Below are positions 1 through 15,619 of a stretch of 64,000 nucleotides of DNA, in pieces; within the stretch, counting starts at the first letter, position 1, and each line of letters begins with the position of its first letter. A program made the position numbers and the translations under genes. The stretch lies in assembly GCA_002794735.1 (NCBI GenBank), contig NBAZ01000004.1, forward strand, positions 1,054,001 through 1,118,000. Reading direction: 5' to 3'. The stretch comes from Pyrrhoderma lamaoense (lineage: Eukaryota; Basidiomycota; Agaricomycetes; Hymenochaetales; Hymenochaetaceae). Under the pieces are notes generated by a model that had not been told where the DNA came from, ran no database searches, and saw only the letters and a program-made list of their open reading frames with translations.

Positions 1-3000
1 AAATTGTGGACCACAAATATTAATCGCTTCTTGAAGCCGTTGACCCACAAAGGTGGTTAATTTCTGAGTTTCAACGGGGTCTTGTATATAGATCTATATC
101 ATATCATTGTCACACAAGTCAGTATCATAATTGTACATAATCACTGGAGACACGCACCATCTTCCAACGCTCAAATTCTGGTGCACCTTCGAGTTCCAAA
201 ATCTTCTCTGGGAGGACATCACCCGTGTCCCTCCAAAATGTGAAGAGCGAGGATAAAGAAGAAGAATCCTTCCTGTGATAAGTGAATCAGAGTTACGGTA
301 AACTTCATAAGGGAGAGATGATGACAAACCCCTCGGAACATTCCACTATAGCCTCCTTCATCTCTCCGAATACGTCCAACCACAGATTGAAGATCTCCCC
401 TTTCAACCTGTCTAGTACTTCGGGTCGACCCGTAGCTACTAGACAGGCTATTCCCATCGCTGCTAGTTTCCTTTGTCGAGGTTCGTACATATTGTCAAAC
501 TGAGAGTTTCGAAGTTAGTAGAAGCGTGGATATGAGAATGAAACATAGGCTCACTCTTCTCCACCACTGATCTAACAAAGCAGTCCAAAGTTCCATCTCT
601 GGGCTACCTAAGGGTGAAGCCGAGGCAGTAACAAGCTGTGAGAATATCGTGGCATTATTTATAGCTATCCGAGAAAACAGAGATACAATCTTAGTCAGAA
701 TAAGTGTGGAAGCTTTATCATCCAGAAGGGACTTGAGCATCCAAGAGAAAAGTCCAGAGTTATGCATATGCTCCGCCCAAGCCTGGGCTGGGACTAGCTG
801 AACGAGTAGCTGGACATTTTCTAACATATCGTCTTTATTTGTGGTGGAATCCTGCAAAGCTTTTGCATACGCCGAGAAAAGGGCGCTTCCAAAATGCTAG
901 ATATTTTCTCTTTAATCAGTCGATTTAGACATCAGTACGGGTCTCATTATTACCTGTACAACCGAGGTAGCATCTAGGACGAGATAAGATGTAATTATTG
1001 TTGTTATCGTCCCGAGGACATCATAGTTCTCTGCAAGTGCTTGTACAGCGGTAGGGAATAAGTGCAACAGATTAGCAGTGTTGTCCGTTCCTGGACTATT
1101 CGCATTTCTCAGTGCAGCTTGCCAGAGGTTAAAGGAGTCATCCTCAAGTTGCAACCGAGACTGGTAAAATTGTTTATAGATACCATTTATAAACCAATGT
1201 TATTCTGTGATTACTTACCTCCATAGACGAAAGGCTTTCTTGGAGCAGTGAAAGCACAAGAGAAAGGATACGTTCCGATCCAAGTTTGCTTGCCTACGAA
1301 ACAAGATAAGTAATGCAAGGTTTAAAAAAGGCTCTAAAACGGACCTCAACAAGTTTGGTAAGAGTCTCTAGTAGGGAAGCCTTATATAGATAATCGCCTT
1401 CGTTGGAGGCAGTGACCCCTTAAGTAGAAATCAGTCAGGCTAAGGACGAGACGAGTGAGACAAACATATACATACAGAGTTGGGGTATTGGGTTCGATAT
1501 AAGCTCTACAAAAGGTATAACCTAAAGACAATAAGTTCTCACCACCAATATGATAAGAATTGCACACACTCGTTCTTCTGTACTTTCTATTATTACGTTG
1601 ATGGTCTGGGTGATTCGTCTCTTCGTCTCTAATGTGTCGGCCTCTGAGGATAGTTCAATGAGTTGGGTAATTGCCGCAGCCAAGTAAGGAGAGAAGCCAT
1701 CGGCTTTGAAGTTTAAGGACTATACCGAAGTAAGGTTCATTCATGGACAAAAAGTTACCCCGATGCACTTACATCAACACTTTCCCGTATAGCTGAAGCA
1801 GCAGTAAAGCGCACAACTGGATCTGATCCGGGGCCTCTATCGCTCAATAGATACACAAGGATACTCCAGATTTCATCACTTGGTTGTGCACATTCGCTAT
1901 GAACCCATTTTCCTAGCAACCATGCAATACGCCGTTTAATAATAGGGAAGCTGTGAGCGGAGATTGAATGAATGATTAGAGATTTGTACTGAATTTTATC
2001 GAAAATACAAACTTTGGATCCGTAGACTTTGCTTCTGGTACAAGACTCTGGGCAACCCATTGTTGAAATGGAATCACTTCCTTCAGTCGTACCGCACATC
2101 TCCCTATTACACAATATAAGGCTTCTTTTTGTACAATTTGCTGTAGGCTGCTTGAGGGTTGGGCTTAAATGACGCTGAGTATACTATATGAATAGCCTTG
2201 AAGGAGATAAACTCACACATAACTTGTTCAAAAGATGCTTTAAGCATCGGTGTGACAAAATCTCTGTACTGATTAGCCAGAGCCACGAGTACCCTTTCTC
2301 CACATGGCTAATACCCATATACAATATATTAAATGGTCAAGCTTGGTATGAGAGAAAATACAAGACCTACCCGAAGTTGATATTCCCATAATTCATTCTC
2401 TTTATCTTCGGCATTGGCCCATTCTTCTGGATCTTCAGACCATTCATGGATATCTTTTGGATTTAAAGGAATAAACCTATTGACGAGCAGTATAACGGCT
2501 TTTTCGACAAACTCTTTGGGGAAGGCTTATGTAGAAGTTCAGCTAGAGAAACATAAGCAAGATAATCGAACCTACTCTCTGCACTTGAACCTCCTTTTTT
2601 TGTAAGACTCCATTGGCCAAGACTTTCTTTAAATAGCGCCATAGCTTGAACAATGAAGCGAATAGGATATACGGCAAATTGCGAGTCTTGGTCATGTTTA
2701 ATCCAATCAACATAATTTAACTCATGTTTCTATCTGATGTACGTACCGGACAAGTATTCTGTCGGACTGTCTGTTGCTTGTTCAACCTGAGACCAGTAGT
2801 ATAGAACGAGTTCACCACAGCCATTCAGTGCGACGAATTTAGGGCAACTCAGTTGCTGCATACGCCTAAATAATTTGCCAAATTGTCGTATATGTCGAGT
2901 AAGGTAATCAATTGAATGAGCAAACATGTCGTTTGTCGGCTTTTGTCCATTAGTCAAACCTGACCCCAATAAGACATTAGTCCGTAACGTTACGAAAGTC

Positions 3001-4070
3001 TTTAACTGGTTTTTGGAGGCATCGAAAAAACTCTCAATCTAGTCATATCAGTGAGAATACAACATATGGACTAGTCAGATCGCACAGACCCAAGGAAGCA
3101 TCTCTTTGAAGCTATTTAGCAGGTTCCGGTTCCAGGCCCAAATAGCCATCCGACATAAGCATTTGTAAACGAGATGAGCGAGCTGTATAGAACTCGCCGT
3201 AGGTTGTTCACATATAGACGTGGGACTTATTGATGAAGCAAGGCCAGTTGAAAGTACAGAGTAATAGCCTTGCAATGGTTGATGCAATTTCTCAACCAAC
3301 TATTTTTAGTGAGTAACTTTTGACGGCTCGTAGTGATACGCCTGCTTACTTGGCTCATGACTTTTATCCCGGATGGCATCTTAACCGAAGCAAATTCCTT
3401 TATTATTGCATTCAGGATCTCCATAGTCCTCCTGAAAACTAATGCCGCTTCCATATTTTGCCCAGCCGAGTCCATATATGCTTTCAGAGATGTATCTGCA
3501 GAGGACATCAAGTCTGTTAAGAGATTGGGCCTATATGGTACGTTAGTAAAGATATAAAACGACCCATGAGCGCGCTATTCAAATTACCATGTTGATGGGA
3601 AGTCAACCCTAGCTATTTTCGCTATTATATGCTTGTTAAAGTCTGCGATCTTTGGAAATGTTATAAAGATCGAGCAAAATCCGGAATAAAATGACCTACC
3701 ATGTCAATTGGCTCATCCAGGAGAGTCAATGAGCGAGAGCGGATGGCTGCTTTCTGTTCATCTGAGACCAGTCTTTCAAGTGAATTGGACATCATATTAG
3801 GCCTGAACGTTAACATATTTCTTACCTCTTTGCTCTCCAATGGTTGAGAGCTGTATTTTTAAACTGAATAATTGCTTGCTGACGAACAAGAGCCGGAACG
3901 GACTTCTGAGAGGCTATCGCACTGAGACAATCATACGTCCCATGTATCTCGAGCATCTGCTTCAATCTTGCTGAGGACGTACTCAATAGAGATGGGTCTT
4001 GCGAAGCTGCACCAGCCACAACATTGTAGACTTCATCTGGAGAAACAGTTTCGGTGATTGATTTATTCAT
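1..4070 (-). CDS. KAP120: Kap120/importin-11 family nuclear transport receptor, 3' end cut by window edge
   Basis: Karyopherin-beta that carries cargo through nuclear pores under Ran control. In yeast Kap120 is linked to ribosome biogenesis. Start chosen at the ATG at 4068-4070 (MNKSITETVSPDEVYNVV); the longer open frame upstream begins without ATG. The N-terminus is an importin-beta N-terminal (Ran-binding) region with LVRQQAIIQFKNTALNHW. A middle exon near 1755-2114 has IIKRRIAWLLGKWV, typical of this family. The C-terminal exons read RQRKLAAMGIACLVATGRPE, then LPEKILELEGAPEFERW, then DPVETQKLTTFVGQRLQEA. The reading runs off base 1 only a little short of the expected end. At least a dozen short introns interrupt it; one is about 57 nt and begins at about 331. 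It shares a 289-bp divergent promoter with the acyltransferase gene. Not every internal exon was resolved. Confidence 0.9.
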
Positions 4071-4359
4071 AGCCAATGTATTTTCGAAAAGCACGCTTTG
4101 TTAAGCTCCGGTTACTTGTTCGAACTGCTCGCTTTTGGTGAGTGTATTCAATGCATTAAGTAAAATATCTGTACGCCTTTCAAGACGCGTCGGTACTGGC
4201 AAGAACACGCACGCGTGACATGACATAGACAAGGGTGTAGACATCGTGGGAATTTAGAAGATTTATATATGTATAATTAGATACTTTGTGCTGTGACGTA
4301 TATACAAGTACAACTGTATTATACATGCTGAGTTGACAGTATCGACTTCCTGAAACTGC

Positions 4360-5852
4360 ATGGAGAAATATTCAGCGTATCGAGTGAGCTTCTATAGCCA
4401 ATATTCGCTCACATCATATCTCTAAATTCATGTCAGGATCCCGGAACTGGGATACAAGTTAGTCTAGACTATGTTTAAAACAGTAGCTCATGAAAGCTCA
4501 TCCATAGCAGCCTTTTCTGTACCCTGTTCCTCCACAAGGTTCCAACTCGCTGGCAATTGTCATCAAACCTGCTTTATTTCTTATAGGTCTTGCAAGGACA
4601 GCCCTGATACTATTGTTCACTTTACTGTACCTTGTCCTAGTTCAGGTGTTTTGCACGTTTCTCGTACGTGGAACATCGAATTAAATTCAGAGCATACACT
4701 AACGGGCATCTATTAAAGATTCCTATAAGACCGTTATATAACTTAGTAGCTGGCACTATAACTTCACTCATACTTCGATTATGCCTGTTCATCTCTGGTT
4801 TGTATTGGATCCCCGTCCAGGTTGTAAGACGCAAACGAGGGTATGCAATCGCCAACAAGCATACGTCTATTATACTTAGTTTCTTTACATTTTTAGACGT
4901 TCGGTTAGTAATGAAAAAATATCCATAAAAGCAGGGGACGTCATTGTCTCAAACTGGATCTCGTGGCTCGAAATCGCATGGCTCGCCTTTCGGTGAGATC
5001 AGCTGTGATCAGCGGTTTACGAATGTAGTTGTTACAGGTATATTGATGTATGGTTTTTTTTTAGCTTTAATCCCATATTTTTACTCCCAGTTTTTGCACC
5101 GGAATCTATCCCTTCACTCCCCAGTCCTGGAATAAACAAGAAAACGAGAAAAGAGGCGAAGGGATATGTCGGTGATCCCCCATCTCAAAGTAGTAAACAG
5201 CCTAAACGGGCTGAGATTCGTGGATTTACTGAAGTTTCGTTCCTTCAACTTATCAATAGATGTGGGCTCGTCCCTCCTCGCTCGGAAGGAAACTATCAGT
5301 CTTTAGAACAAGTCAGAATGGAAGCCAAGAAAGCAGGAAGACCTCTTGTTATATTCCCAGAATGTACTACCAGCAATGGGCGTGGTCTTCTTCGTTTTGC
5401 AAACGTTTTCAAGGGAGAATCAATACCTCCAAAAATGTATAACATCTTTATCATGTGTGTCAGGTTAGTTATCAACCCCGTCTCCTTTAGCTTATCAAAA
5501 GGCTTCGCTAACAATTCAACCCAGAATAAATCCGCCAACTCATTTCTCACCCAGCATTTCCCTTCCAATACCATCCTCCATAAGTGTCAACCCTATTCCC
5601 CACATTTTCTCAATTTGTTGCTCCCTTACACCTCATGAACTTTCGGTACGATTTCTATCGCCGTCGGAGTCACCAAGTTCGGACACTTTCATAGAATCTG
5701 ACTTTTCCTCTGGGATAGCTAATGGGGATGACGCACTTACTGAAATATGTGCAGTACTGATGTCTGATATAGGACGCTTGAAGCGAACAGGAATGGGGTG
5801 GGAAGATAAGTCGTTATTCTTGGAATTCTATAAAGGCAAAAACAGTAGATAG
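4360..5852 (+). CDS. LOA1: Loa1/Vps66-type lysophosphatidic acid acyltransferase, membrane protein
   Basis: Likely acylates lysophosphatidic acid at the ER or lipid droplets; yeast Loa1 is an oleoyl-CoA:LPA acyltransferase. Seven exons can be joined in frame: 4360-4383, 4437-4457, 4511-4663, 4719-4840, 4909-4992, 5065-5463 and 5525-5852, giving 376 residues. The start is supported by MEKYSAYR splicing to DPGTGIQ and PFLYPVPPQG. Two hydrophobic segments lie at about residues 30-65 and 70-90. The acyltransferase core has VSNWISWLEI where other family members carry NHX4D, and FPECTTSNGRGLLRF in place of the FPEGTxS block. The C-terminus is RLKRTGMGWEDKSLF. The Trp/Glu in place of His/Asp in the first block is odd. 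The family call is firm, the substrate is inferred. Confidence 0.88.
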
Positions 5853-5920
5853 CACGAGAATAGTAGCTCAGAATCTCATTTGTATGGTTGCAATCCAAAG
5901 ATCTTGTGATAATATACATC

Positions 5921-7877
5921 CTATAGCTTGCTTCGCTCCTTAATAAGCGTACGGAAGGCTTGCCTAATATCCTCCTTCAGGTCCTTTATGAAGATAATGA
6001 GGTACTTATTTGAAGAAAGTTTTACAAGAAAAGGACAAACCTCAACATCCTCTACGCCAATGCTAACTCTAAGCAAAGAAGGGTCAGAAGTAGGATCTGA
6101 TTTTATGCGATGCTCCATCAAGCTTTCCACTCCTCCTAGACTCGTAGCACTCTGTGAAAGATACATATTCAGATACTTCGAAGAAAGGAATCTCGAAATA
6201 CTTACGACGAAGTATTTTACTAAATGAGGTAACACTGCGGCATGATCCTACCGTAGTTTGAAAATGAAAGTAGTTACATAAGAACGCAAGCATTATGTGA
6301 GGACGAATCAATATACCTTGTTGACCATCTTCAAAATACAAAGGTATTCAATTGAACAGAAAAGCTTGAAACTTTGGTACTCGTGCGTACCTCAAAGCTG
6401 AAAGTGGCATTCCAGCCACCTTCCATTTGCTTTGCAATGTCCCAAGTAGCAGTTTTCGCTTGAAGGCTTGAATGATAGACCCGTTTAATCAAACCTCCGG
6501 GAGCCCCGTCCCATTCCTGTCCTGATGGTGTTTTACAGACGCTGGCGAGCCACTGCGCGAGGACCGTCGCATTTTGGGATTGCCTAGGCACACGCAAATG
6601 TAACGTTCGAAGGGAACGAAGTAAGAGCCATGCTTCAAGCGAGCCCTGATAAAATCATTGATTGTTTAGTGACTCCCTACTATAGTGATTCCAAAGTCAG
6701 GTCCTAAATCCTTACCATCATATTGCCCAAGAAAGTCCTATCTGTCCAAAGCTACAATATATGGATTAATTCGTCAGAAATATGAACTAGAAATTAAGAT
6801 ATTTTTGTTAGTCATACTTGTTTCCACTCGTCTATAGTTTTGACTACGATGACCCCACAGAGAAGATCCGAATGCCCTCCAAAGTACTTTGTCCCTAAAA
6901 ATCAAGTAAATTCAGTTGTATTCCAAACTTCAAAGAAGCGTAAAGTTCGAGATATTTGCATACCGCTATGCATGACGCAGTCAGCGCCCCATTTGAAAGG
7001 GTATTGCAAAGGTGGGGGTCCAAAAGTAGAATCTACTAATAAGTGTCCATTCACTGCGTGAACCTTGTTATAGATTAAGGTTCAGTCTCGAAGTCAACTA
7101 GTAATTAGAAGTTAAAAAACGTGCTTTATCCGCATATGCTTGGATGCTCCTACACATAAATATCAGCAACATTATAGTATACATTTTCTTGAAAAAATAT
7201 GATATGCGCTGACCTTGATTCACCCGTGGGATTCAACGGGGTTTCAAGCCAACATAAAGTCCCTTCTTCAAATTCGTCATCAATTCCGATAATCTTAACG
7301 TCCCTAGATTTCTTATACGTCTCAATTGTCGCGTGGCAGCCATGATACCCTCCAGTGATTGCTATGCATCTTGGCTTGTAGAACACAAGCGCCTAAAATT
7401 GAAACCATTTCGAAATTAAACAATTTCCCATATCGTTCTTTTATAGTCATGCTCATGCATCCAAGAACTTACAGCAAAGGAAGCGGCTAATCCAGAGGCA
7501 TACGTGATCGCATAACCTCCCTGTGAGTTAAACAAACAAATACAAATCCTCAGCGCTCGAAGTCAATAGCATTTATTACACATCGACCTCCAAACACTCA
7601 CGTTAATTTGTGAAAGTATCTTTTCTGCTCTTGTACTTATGTCTTGGGTGTACCGAGAGTAAACATGATGAGAAGGATTTGAAGGGTCTACTTCTTGTAA
7701 AGACTCTGATTTCAGAGGTGTCCTAAAGGCTTGAGTGTATATATGAGGAGTATTATCGTACTTGAAGTTACGAACGTACTTACTAGTAGTTACAGATATT
7801 GAAGGAGCAACTTCCGCAGGTAATGTCTTATCGTGGTTCAAATCTCCATGAATCAATGTTGTTCCCTTTAATACCAT
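5921..7877 (-). CDS. Cystathionine gamma-synthase family PLP enzyme (Cys/Met metabolism)
   Basis: Transsulfuration enzyme that makes or breaks cystathionine, using pyridoxal phosphate. The ATG at 7875-7877 gives MVLKGTTLIHGDLNHDK; a 54-nt intron then joins SVTT to FRTPLKSE. In order: VYSRYTQDISTRAEKILSQI, GGYAITYASGLAASFA, the substrate-side GGYHGCHATIETYKKS, WLETPLNPTGE, and the PLP lysine region MHSG/TKYFGGHSDLLCGV (the lysine is in TKYFGG). It ends ATSLGGVESLMEHRI, SLLRVSIGVEDVE, DLKEDIRQAF and a TAG at 5921-5923. Introns are short. The SLLRVSIG C-terminal element is normal for the fold. Sequence alone does not separate gamma-synthase from beta-lyase. No Cbf1 site (CACGTG) was seen in the 480 bp upstream. 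Confidence 0.9.
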
Positions 7878-8357
7878 ATTTTCGTTTCCCCTTCCAGGAG
7901 TATATGGGTAAGTAAGTTGCAGAACTGGGAAGAGAGACTTCGTGAGTCATAAGACTGATTACACCTATTTATCTCTTCAATAACACTAAACCTCCGGGAT
8001 AGAACCGGAGATCGGCATACGTAACAAAATACTAGGTATCTCTTCGAAATCATATCACGCAATTTCGCATCCAAATGTGTAAATGATATTCTAGACTAAC
8101 TACTGTATTAGTATACATGTTATTGCAATGCTTGAAATTATAAAGCGTCTCCCAGGGAGAAGCCAGCCGTCCAATTTAATGTTGTTGAAAGGAAGAAGTA
8201 CAGGGCCTAGAAAAAGAGGAACAAATAATTAAAGTAGTTTGGACAAGAGTTGGTAAACAGAACCATTTGTCCATTCTGAATCTTGAGTATTGACTTCATA
8301 CTTGGAGAAAAAATATCGAAGTAAATGCACACTCAGAATATTGAAGAGAGCCTATTA
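7878..8357. other. Intergenic: PLP-enzyme promoter and poly(A) polymerase 3' flank
   Basis: 480 bp between two minus-strand genes. It is AT-rich with no open frame of note. I see no RNA gene, repeat or recognisable regulatory site. Confidence 0.5.
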
Positions 8358-11068
<2,711 letters not shown>

Positions 11069-11918
11069 AAGGCACAAAGTGTATAGTTTTATATATTCAA
11101 CCCCCGGAAATATTTATTTTTTAAGAATAGAGAAAGCGAGACGAGAGTCAAAGGATAACTGTGGATCTTGTTGAGATTTGGAAGGGTGTGATTTTACACA
11201 ACTTTCTCTTCGAAAAAGTGTGAGTTGAGGTTATGAGTCCAAGAAACGATTTGGGACCGCGCCACCCATTTCTGTTTCAAGTATCTCACGCGTATTGAAT
11301 GGCTTGAGTGTCATACTTTCTTACTCAAGGCTTCAGTGTCCCCGATTATCAACCGGTTTAAACTTGATATGCGGGCGCATCCATTTTGGCTTGGTTGTCA
11401 AACTTAGAAGACTTTAAGCGTAGTTATCACAACTGCTATCACTTGTAAAGTTCCATATATGCAATAGATTAGTAGTACATAGAAATTGACAAACAAGTGA
11501 GTGTTTATTCTCCTCTAGTGATTCCACGGATGAATGGCATAGACGTTCCATATTTCATACGTTCATCAAGAAAAAAAAGTGACTAATTGGGGTGGACATA
11601 CGTAAGAGAGGCAGACCCGAAAAAGTGTAGAACTTCTTCCCCCCCCCCCCCAAAAAAAAAAAAGCCTTAAAGTAGTTGATCGAGAATGAGATGTATAGTA
11701 CAAAAACCTTATACCCTTGATATAGTCCTTTAAGTACATATAAATCGTGATTTTTGACAAGATGAAAAGAAGGAGAAAAGAATGTAGAGTTATAGGAGGG
11801 AGGATAGTAAAGCCTGTATGAAAGTAGTCGAGAGCAGTTGCATAGCATAAAAACGAAATCTGAAGCCAAGAAATAATCAACTCCAATACATCTTTCAAGA
11901 AAAAGAAGAATCCATTTG
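11069..11918. other. Intergenic: PAP promoter and F-box gene 3' flank
   Basis: 850 bp, AT-rich. It holds an ACGCGT at 11288-11293, 220 bp upstream of the poly(A) polymerase ATG, and a C13-A12 homopolymer pair. Open frames here are short, hydrophobic and low complexity; none looks coding. Confidence 0.5.
11639..11663. repeat. Homopolymer pair: 13 C followed by 12 A
   Basis: A run of 13 C directly abuts a run of 12 A. Such a junction is prone to length error and replication slippage. It lies outside genes. Confidence 0.9.
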
Positions 11919-13410
11919 TCAGTTTGCATCTATTTGACTCCCAGTAACATCTGAATCATCATCGATTAAGTCATCATCATCATCTCTTGAAGGTAGTGTA
12001 CCAAGAAGATTTCCAGTACAATCCTCTAGGCGTACACGTTGAGAAACACATTGCTCCCACCATCGTTCCCATCGCTCATAGCAAACTCCCGCGGCCGGTC
12101 CATTACTCTTGTTCAGATCGTTTAACAGCCCTGACTCCAGAACCCGTATAAGTCCCAAGTTAGGAAAGTTGTTCCTCTTCATAGAAACAAAGTTCACATC
12201 GTTTCTTCTTCGCATGATGATAGCTTCGAACGGATTAACCTGTGCAACCTCTCCAGCGAAGCCTACTCCAAATGCATGCCTAAGACCATACAAACCAATA
12301 TTTCTGATTTTTTGATGTTGTCTTTGAGTCAGATTTCCCTCTAATTGCCAATCTAGATTGAAGCAGAATGTCACGAGGTTAGGGCACATGTTTAAGATAG
12401 TAGGTACATCGAGTGTAGGGATCGCATTTAGGTCGAGAACCTCAAGTTGTATGCCATGAGGCTCAATGACTTCTATGACGTCGGGGAAATCGTGTCGGCA
12501 AGCTTTGAAATCGAGAGTCAGTTCCTTCAGTTCAGGTAACTCCCAAGTCGTCACTTGATCTACAAAGTCTTGTATTGCACCTCGAAGTTGCAATTGTCTA
12601 AGATACGGGAAGCTGATACCCATCATCTTCCTGATTCCAGGTAGAGTACTTGACAGCTCCTCAGAAGGATAATTAATTTCAATTTGTAGAGCCTCAAGAT
12701 TCCTCAGCCCAATCGTAGCCGGCATTATCTTGGCTTGACTTGAGTACGCTACTTTCCATTGAATCATTTTTAGTGATTGTGCACAATTTGTGCGCAGGGC
12801 ATCTGCCACAGAGAGGAAGGATGCTGGGTTGATTTGTGGATCCACCATCAAAATTTGTAGATTCGGACAACGTTCAATCAATGAGACTAAACCGCCATTC
12901 GAAATAAAGGTATTTAACTCGTGGCTTCCCTGCCTATCGTCAATGTAGACGTATATTGCTCGAGTCCACCATCCCAGATTCGGATTTCCATTCAGTACAT
13001 TGATTAGCTTTTGTAGTCGTACGGGATCGCTAATTAGTATAGAACTATACATGAGTTCTACACCAATCTCAGCAAACATAGTACAAGTTTGTGTGAAAGC
13101 CTATATTATTCCATAAGGTCAATAAACATGCTCTTTTTATTAAAAGGCCCAATTTCCGCACCTTTTTAAGGACACAATTTCGTCGCTGTCGCGTCTGCAG
13201 CTCCTCAAGTGGCTTTCGCAGCATCCATTCTCCAAGAATTGTCTCAATCCAACTACTTTCAGCCAACGGGGATCTACGAAGCTTGTTAGTAGAATACATG
13301 TTGAGTGCTGAGTAAACATACAGTAAAGTTGGCTGCAGTATGGGCTCATCTTCGATTGCAAGAATGAGTATTTCTCTCCATAACTCAGGTGGGAGGGGGG
13401 GTACGGGCAT
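11919..13410 (-). CDS. F-box-like protein with leucine-rich C-terminal part
   Basis: Probable substrate receptor of an SCF ubiquitin ligase; large families of such proteins occur in Agaricomycetes. Start taken at the ATG 13408-13410 (MPVPPLPPELWREILILAIE); the upstream open frame has no ATG. The N-terminal segment PPLPPELWREILILAI fits an F-box helix. One intron (GTGCGG to ATAG) joins KK to AFTQTCTMFAEIGVELMYSS in phase 0. The remaining roughly 390 residues hold LRR-like strand-turn units (CPNLQILMVDP, LRNLEALQIEINYP, LPELKELTLDF, IQLEVLDLNAIPTL). The C-terminus is acidic (RDDDDDLIDDDSD). The target is unknown. Confidence 0.8.
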
Positions 13411-13806
13411 AAGCACCAACCGTGGTTTGAGTTCAGTTAAGTTGAGAATCAAAACGGAGAGGGTAATGACTCAATATTTTGTACGTGCTCGCTGATCTTA
13501 TCTCATACTGGAATAGCACATTGGCTTAGTTCTAGTAAGTTACTAGTACTTATAAATGAGACTGTAATACAAATTAGACACTAAATGCGACAGAGCTTAC
13601 TAAGTCAATGCACACGACTACCAAAACTTAGATGCTTTATATTAGTAATACATATACAGATACACAATGCAGTCCCAATACCAACTAAAACAAATTGAAT
13701 GAAAATGAGAGAAAATGCAAGAAGATCTAACTTGGATGGTGTGCTTTGGTGTGAGCTTGCGAGAAGAATAAAAACAGGACATGTTATAGCCTGGGAAATA
13801 CTTTGC
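13411..13806. other. Intergenic: F-box gene promoter and beta-helix gene 3' flank
   Basis: 396 bp, AT-rich. I see no gene or recognisable site. Confidence 0.45.
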
Positions 13807-15619
13807 TTAGAATTTTCCGTTCAAAAATCCTTTAGTCGTTCCTAGCTTGTTTCGATTCTGGTAGTTGATGAACCACTTTCGAATAAACCAGGCAGCAACT
13901 GCAGCAAATAATACACCGAAGATAATACCCAGCGCCAAGCCAACCTTGGAACCAACTGAAGGGCCTGTCGACTCTTCTGATTGGTTAGTACCTTCTTCGG
14001 GATTACCACCATAAGGCCAATAGTCGCCTCCATCAGGTGGTTGGATACAAATAAGGTTATCGCCGTCAGAGACAACTGAGAAATCTGACTGGGTAGTCGA
14101 TGATTCAGTGGTATTTGTATTGATTACAAATGCTTGAGTAGACGGCGTAGTATCAACCTATCGGCCAAAGGATAAGTGACGAAACATCAAATCGACGAAC
14201 AAGAAGCTTAAGCTTACCGAGCTACAGTTTGGACCTCGTGAGCCGATAAAGGATGTGTTACCAAACAAGTCATTTCCCATGACTACAAAGTTCTTCGCCG
14301 AGCTAATAGCCATCCCATAACCGAAAGCACCAGAGAGATGGTTATTAATAACTGTTGCATTCTCACTCTTATTGTTACCATATCTATCACCAAACCATGT
14401 TCGAGGGCCTATCGCAATTCCTATCCTAAGTAATGAGATATCGTAAAGTTAGGATACTGAAATATAGGAGGCCCATATCTTGCTTACTTCACAATGGCCG
14501 AGAATTCATCATCGCCTTTACTTTGGCTGTCTGCATCACTATCGGTTGCGAAGCCACCAAAGATGCTATTATTCTGAACAACTACACCAGTGTAGTTTCC
14601 AGACCAAGGACTATAATCAACAAGGTTGATGCCACCAAGCAAGGTTTGCTAAAGTCGAAGTAAATAACAGCTCAACATTGGCATTCAGACCACTCTCATA
14701 CCTCTTCAATCCAGATTGTATTATTCTCAACAAGAGTACCAGGAGATCCGAACAAGACGATGCCGCCATCCGTAGGGTTGTCGACCATATTATTACGAAC
14801 TATACCGTTGGCACACGCAAAACTGATCCCGTCAGCCCAGCGTTGAAAATCATCTGTACCACACGGTCCGATATCATTATTTTGAACGGTTGCGTTGGTG
14901 CACTATATTGCATAAATGCGATTAGTATGAAGTGGTTGTTTCCAAGAAGATAGTGCTACGTACTTTTAAACCACCTTCGGCGATATGGAGGCATGACCAA
15001 CTTCGGGGATTGAACGAACGAACGTATTCAACGAGTTGACCCGAAGTCGCGCCGCCCATTTCAATATTAGCCCCTCCACCCGCGATGATATCTCCTCGAG
15101 CGCCATCGATCTATTATTACTGAGCGGTATTCAATCGAGGAGAAATGCTATTCAAGCTCACCTGAATATTCCTCAACTTTATGTTATTGCAAGTAGCACA
15201 GTTTCCCTGAATAGCAGTTGTGTGCCCTGTTCCATTGGTGACGGTCCCATTTACTATGATCATTGCCCGACTACTGTCTGTTGGGTATCCTTGAGTGCTG
15301 ATTTCTTGATTTGGGGAAGCAAAGTTTATAGAGGCGGTGGTTCGATATTCGGTGTTTGGACAGAGAGATAGGATAAAACCATCACCACCAGAACTCAAAG
15401 CATTGTTCATTCTATCTGTAATTGTGTCTTCTGGGTCTTTACTAAAGCAGTCATCTCTTCTGAGTATTCTTTCATGAATACAACATAAGTGACTTGAGCA
15501 TATCTACAGACTGAAGTGACGTACTGTTTTGAGGTATTTATGGGAAAGCGCTTCATTGCAGGCGTAGCACTCGTTAAGAGAGAGAAGAGGAGTGGAAGGA
15601 GAAGGATGGATGGAAACAT
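13807..15619 (-). CDS. Secreted right-handed beta-helix protein with C-terminal membrane anchor
   Basis: The ATG at 15617-15619 gives a signal peptide (MFPSILLLPLLFSLLTSATP). A 65-nt intron then leads to DDCFSKDPEDTITDRMNNAL and LSSGGDGFILSLCPNTEY. The body has parallel beta-helix (pectin-lyase-like) coils rich in Asn ladders: NCATCNNIKLRNIQ, GGGANIEMGGATSGQLVEYV, NPRSWSCLHIAEGG, TVQNNDIGPCG, GGIVLFGSPGTLVENNTIW, INNHLSGAFGYGMAISS. Near the C-terminus a Ser/Gly/Glu linker precedes one membrane segment (VGLALGIIFGVLFAAVAAWF) and a short basic tail ending GFLNGKF. I infer a type I surface protein facing the wall. The fold is clear, but I saw no polysaccharide-lyase catalytic signature, so enzyme activity is not claimed. 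Confidence 0.85.
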
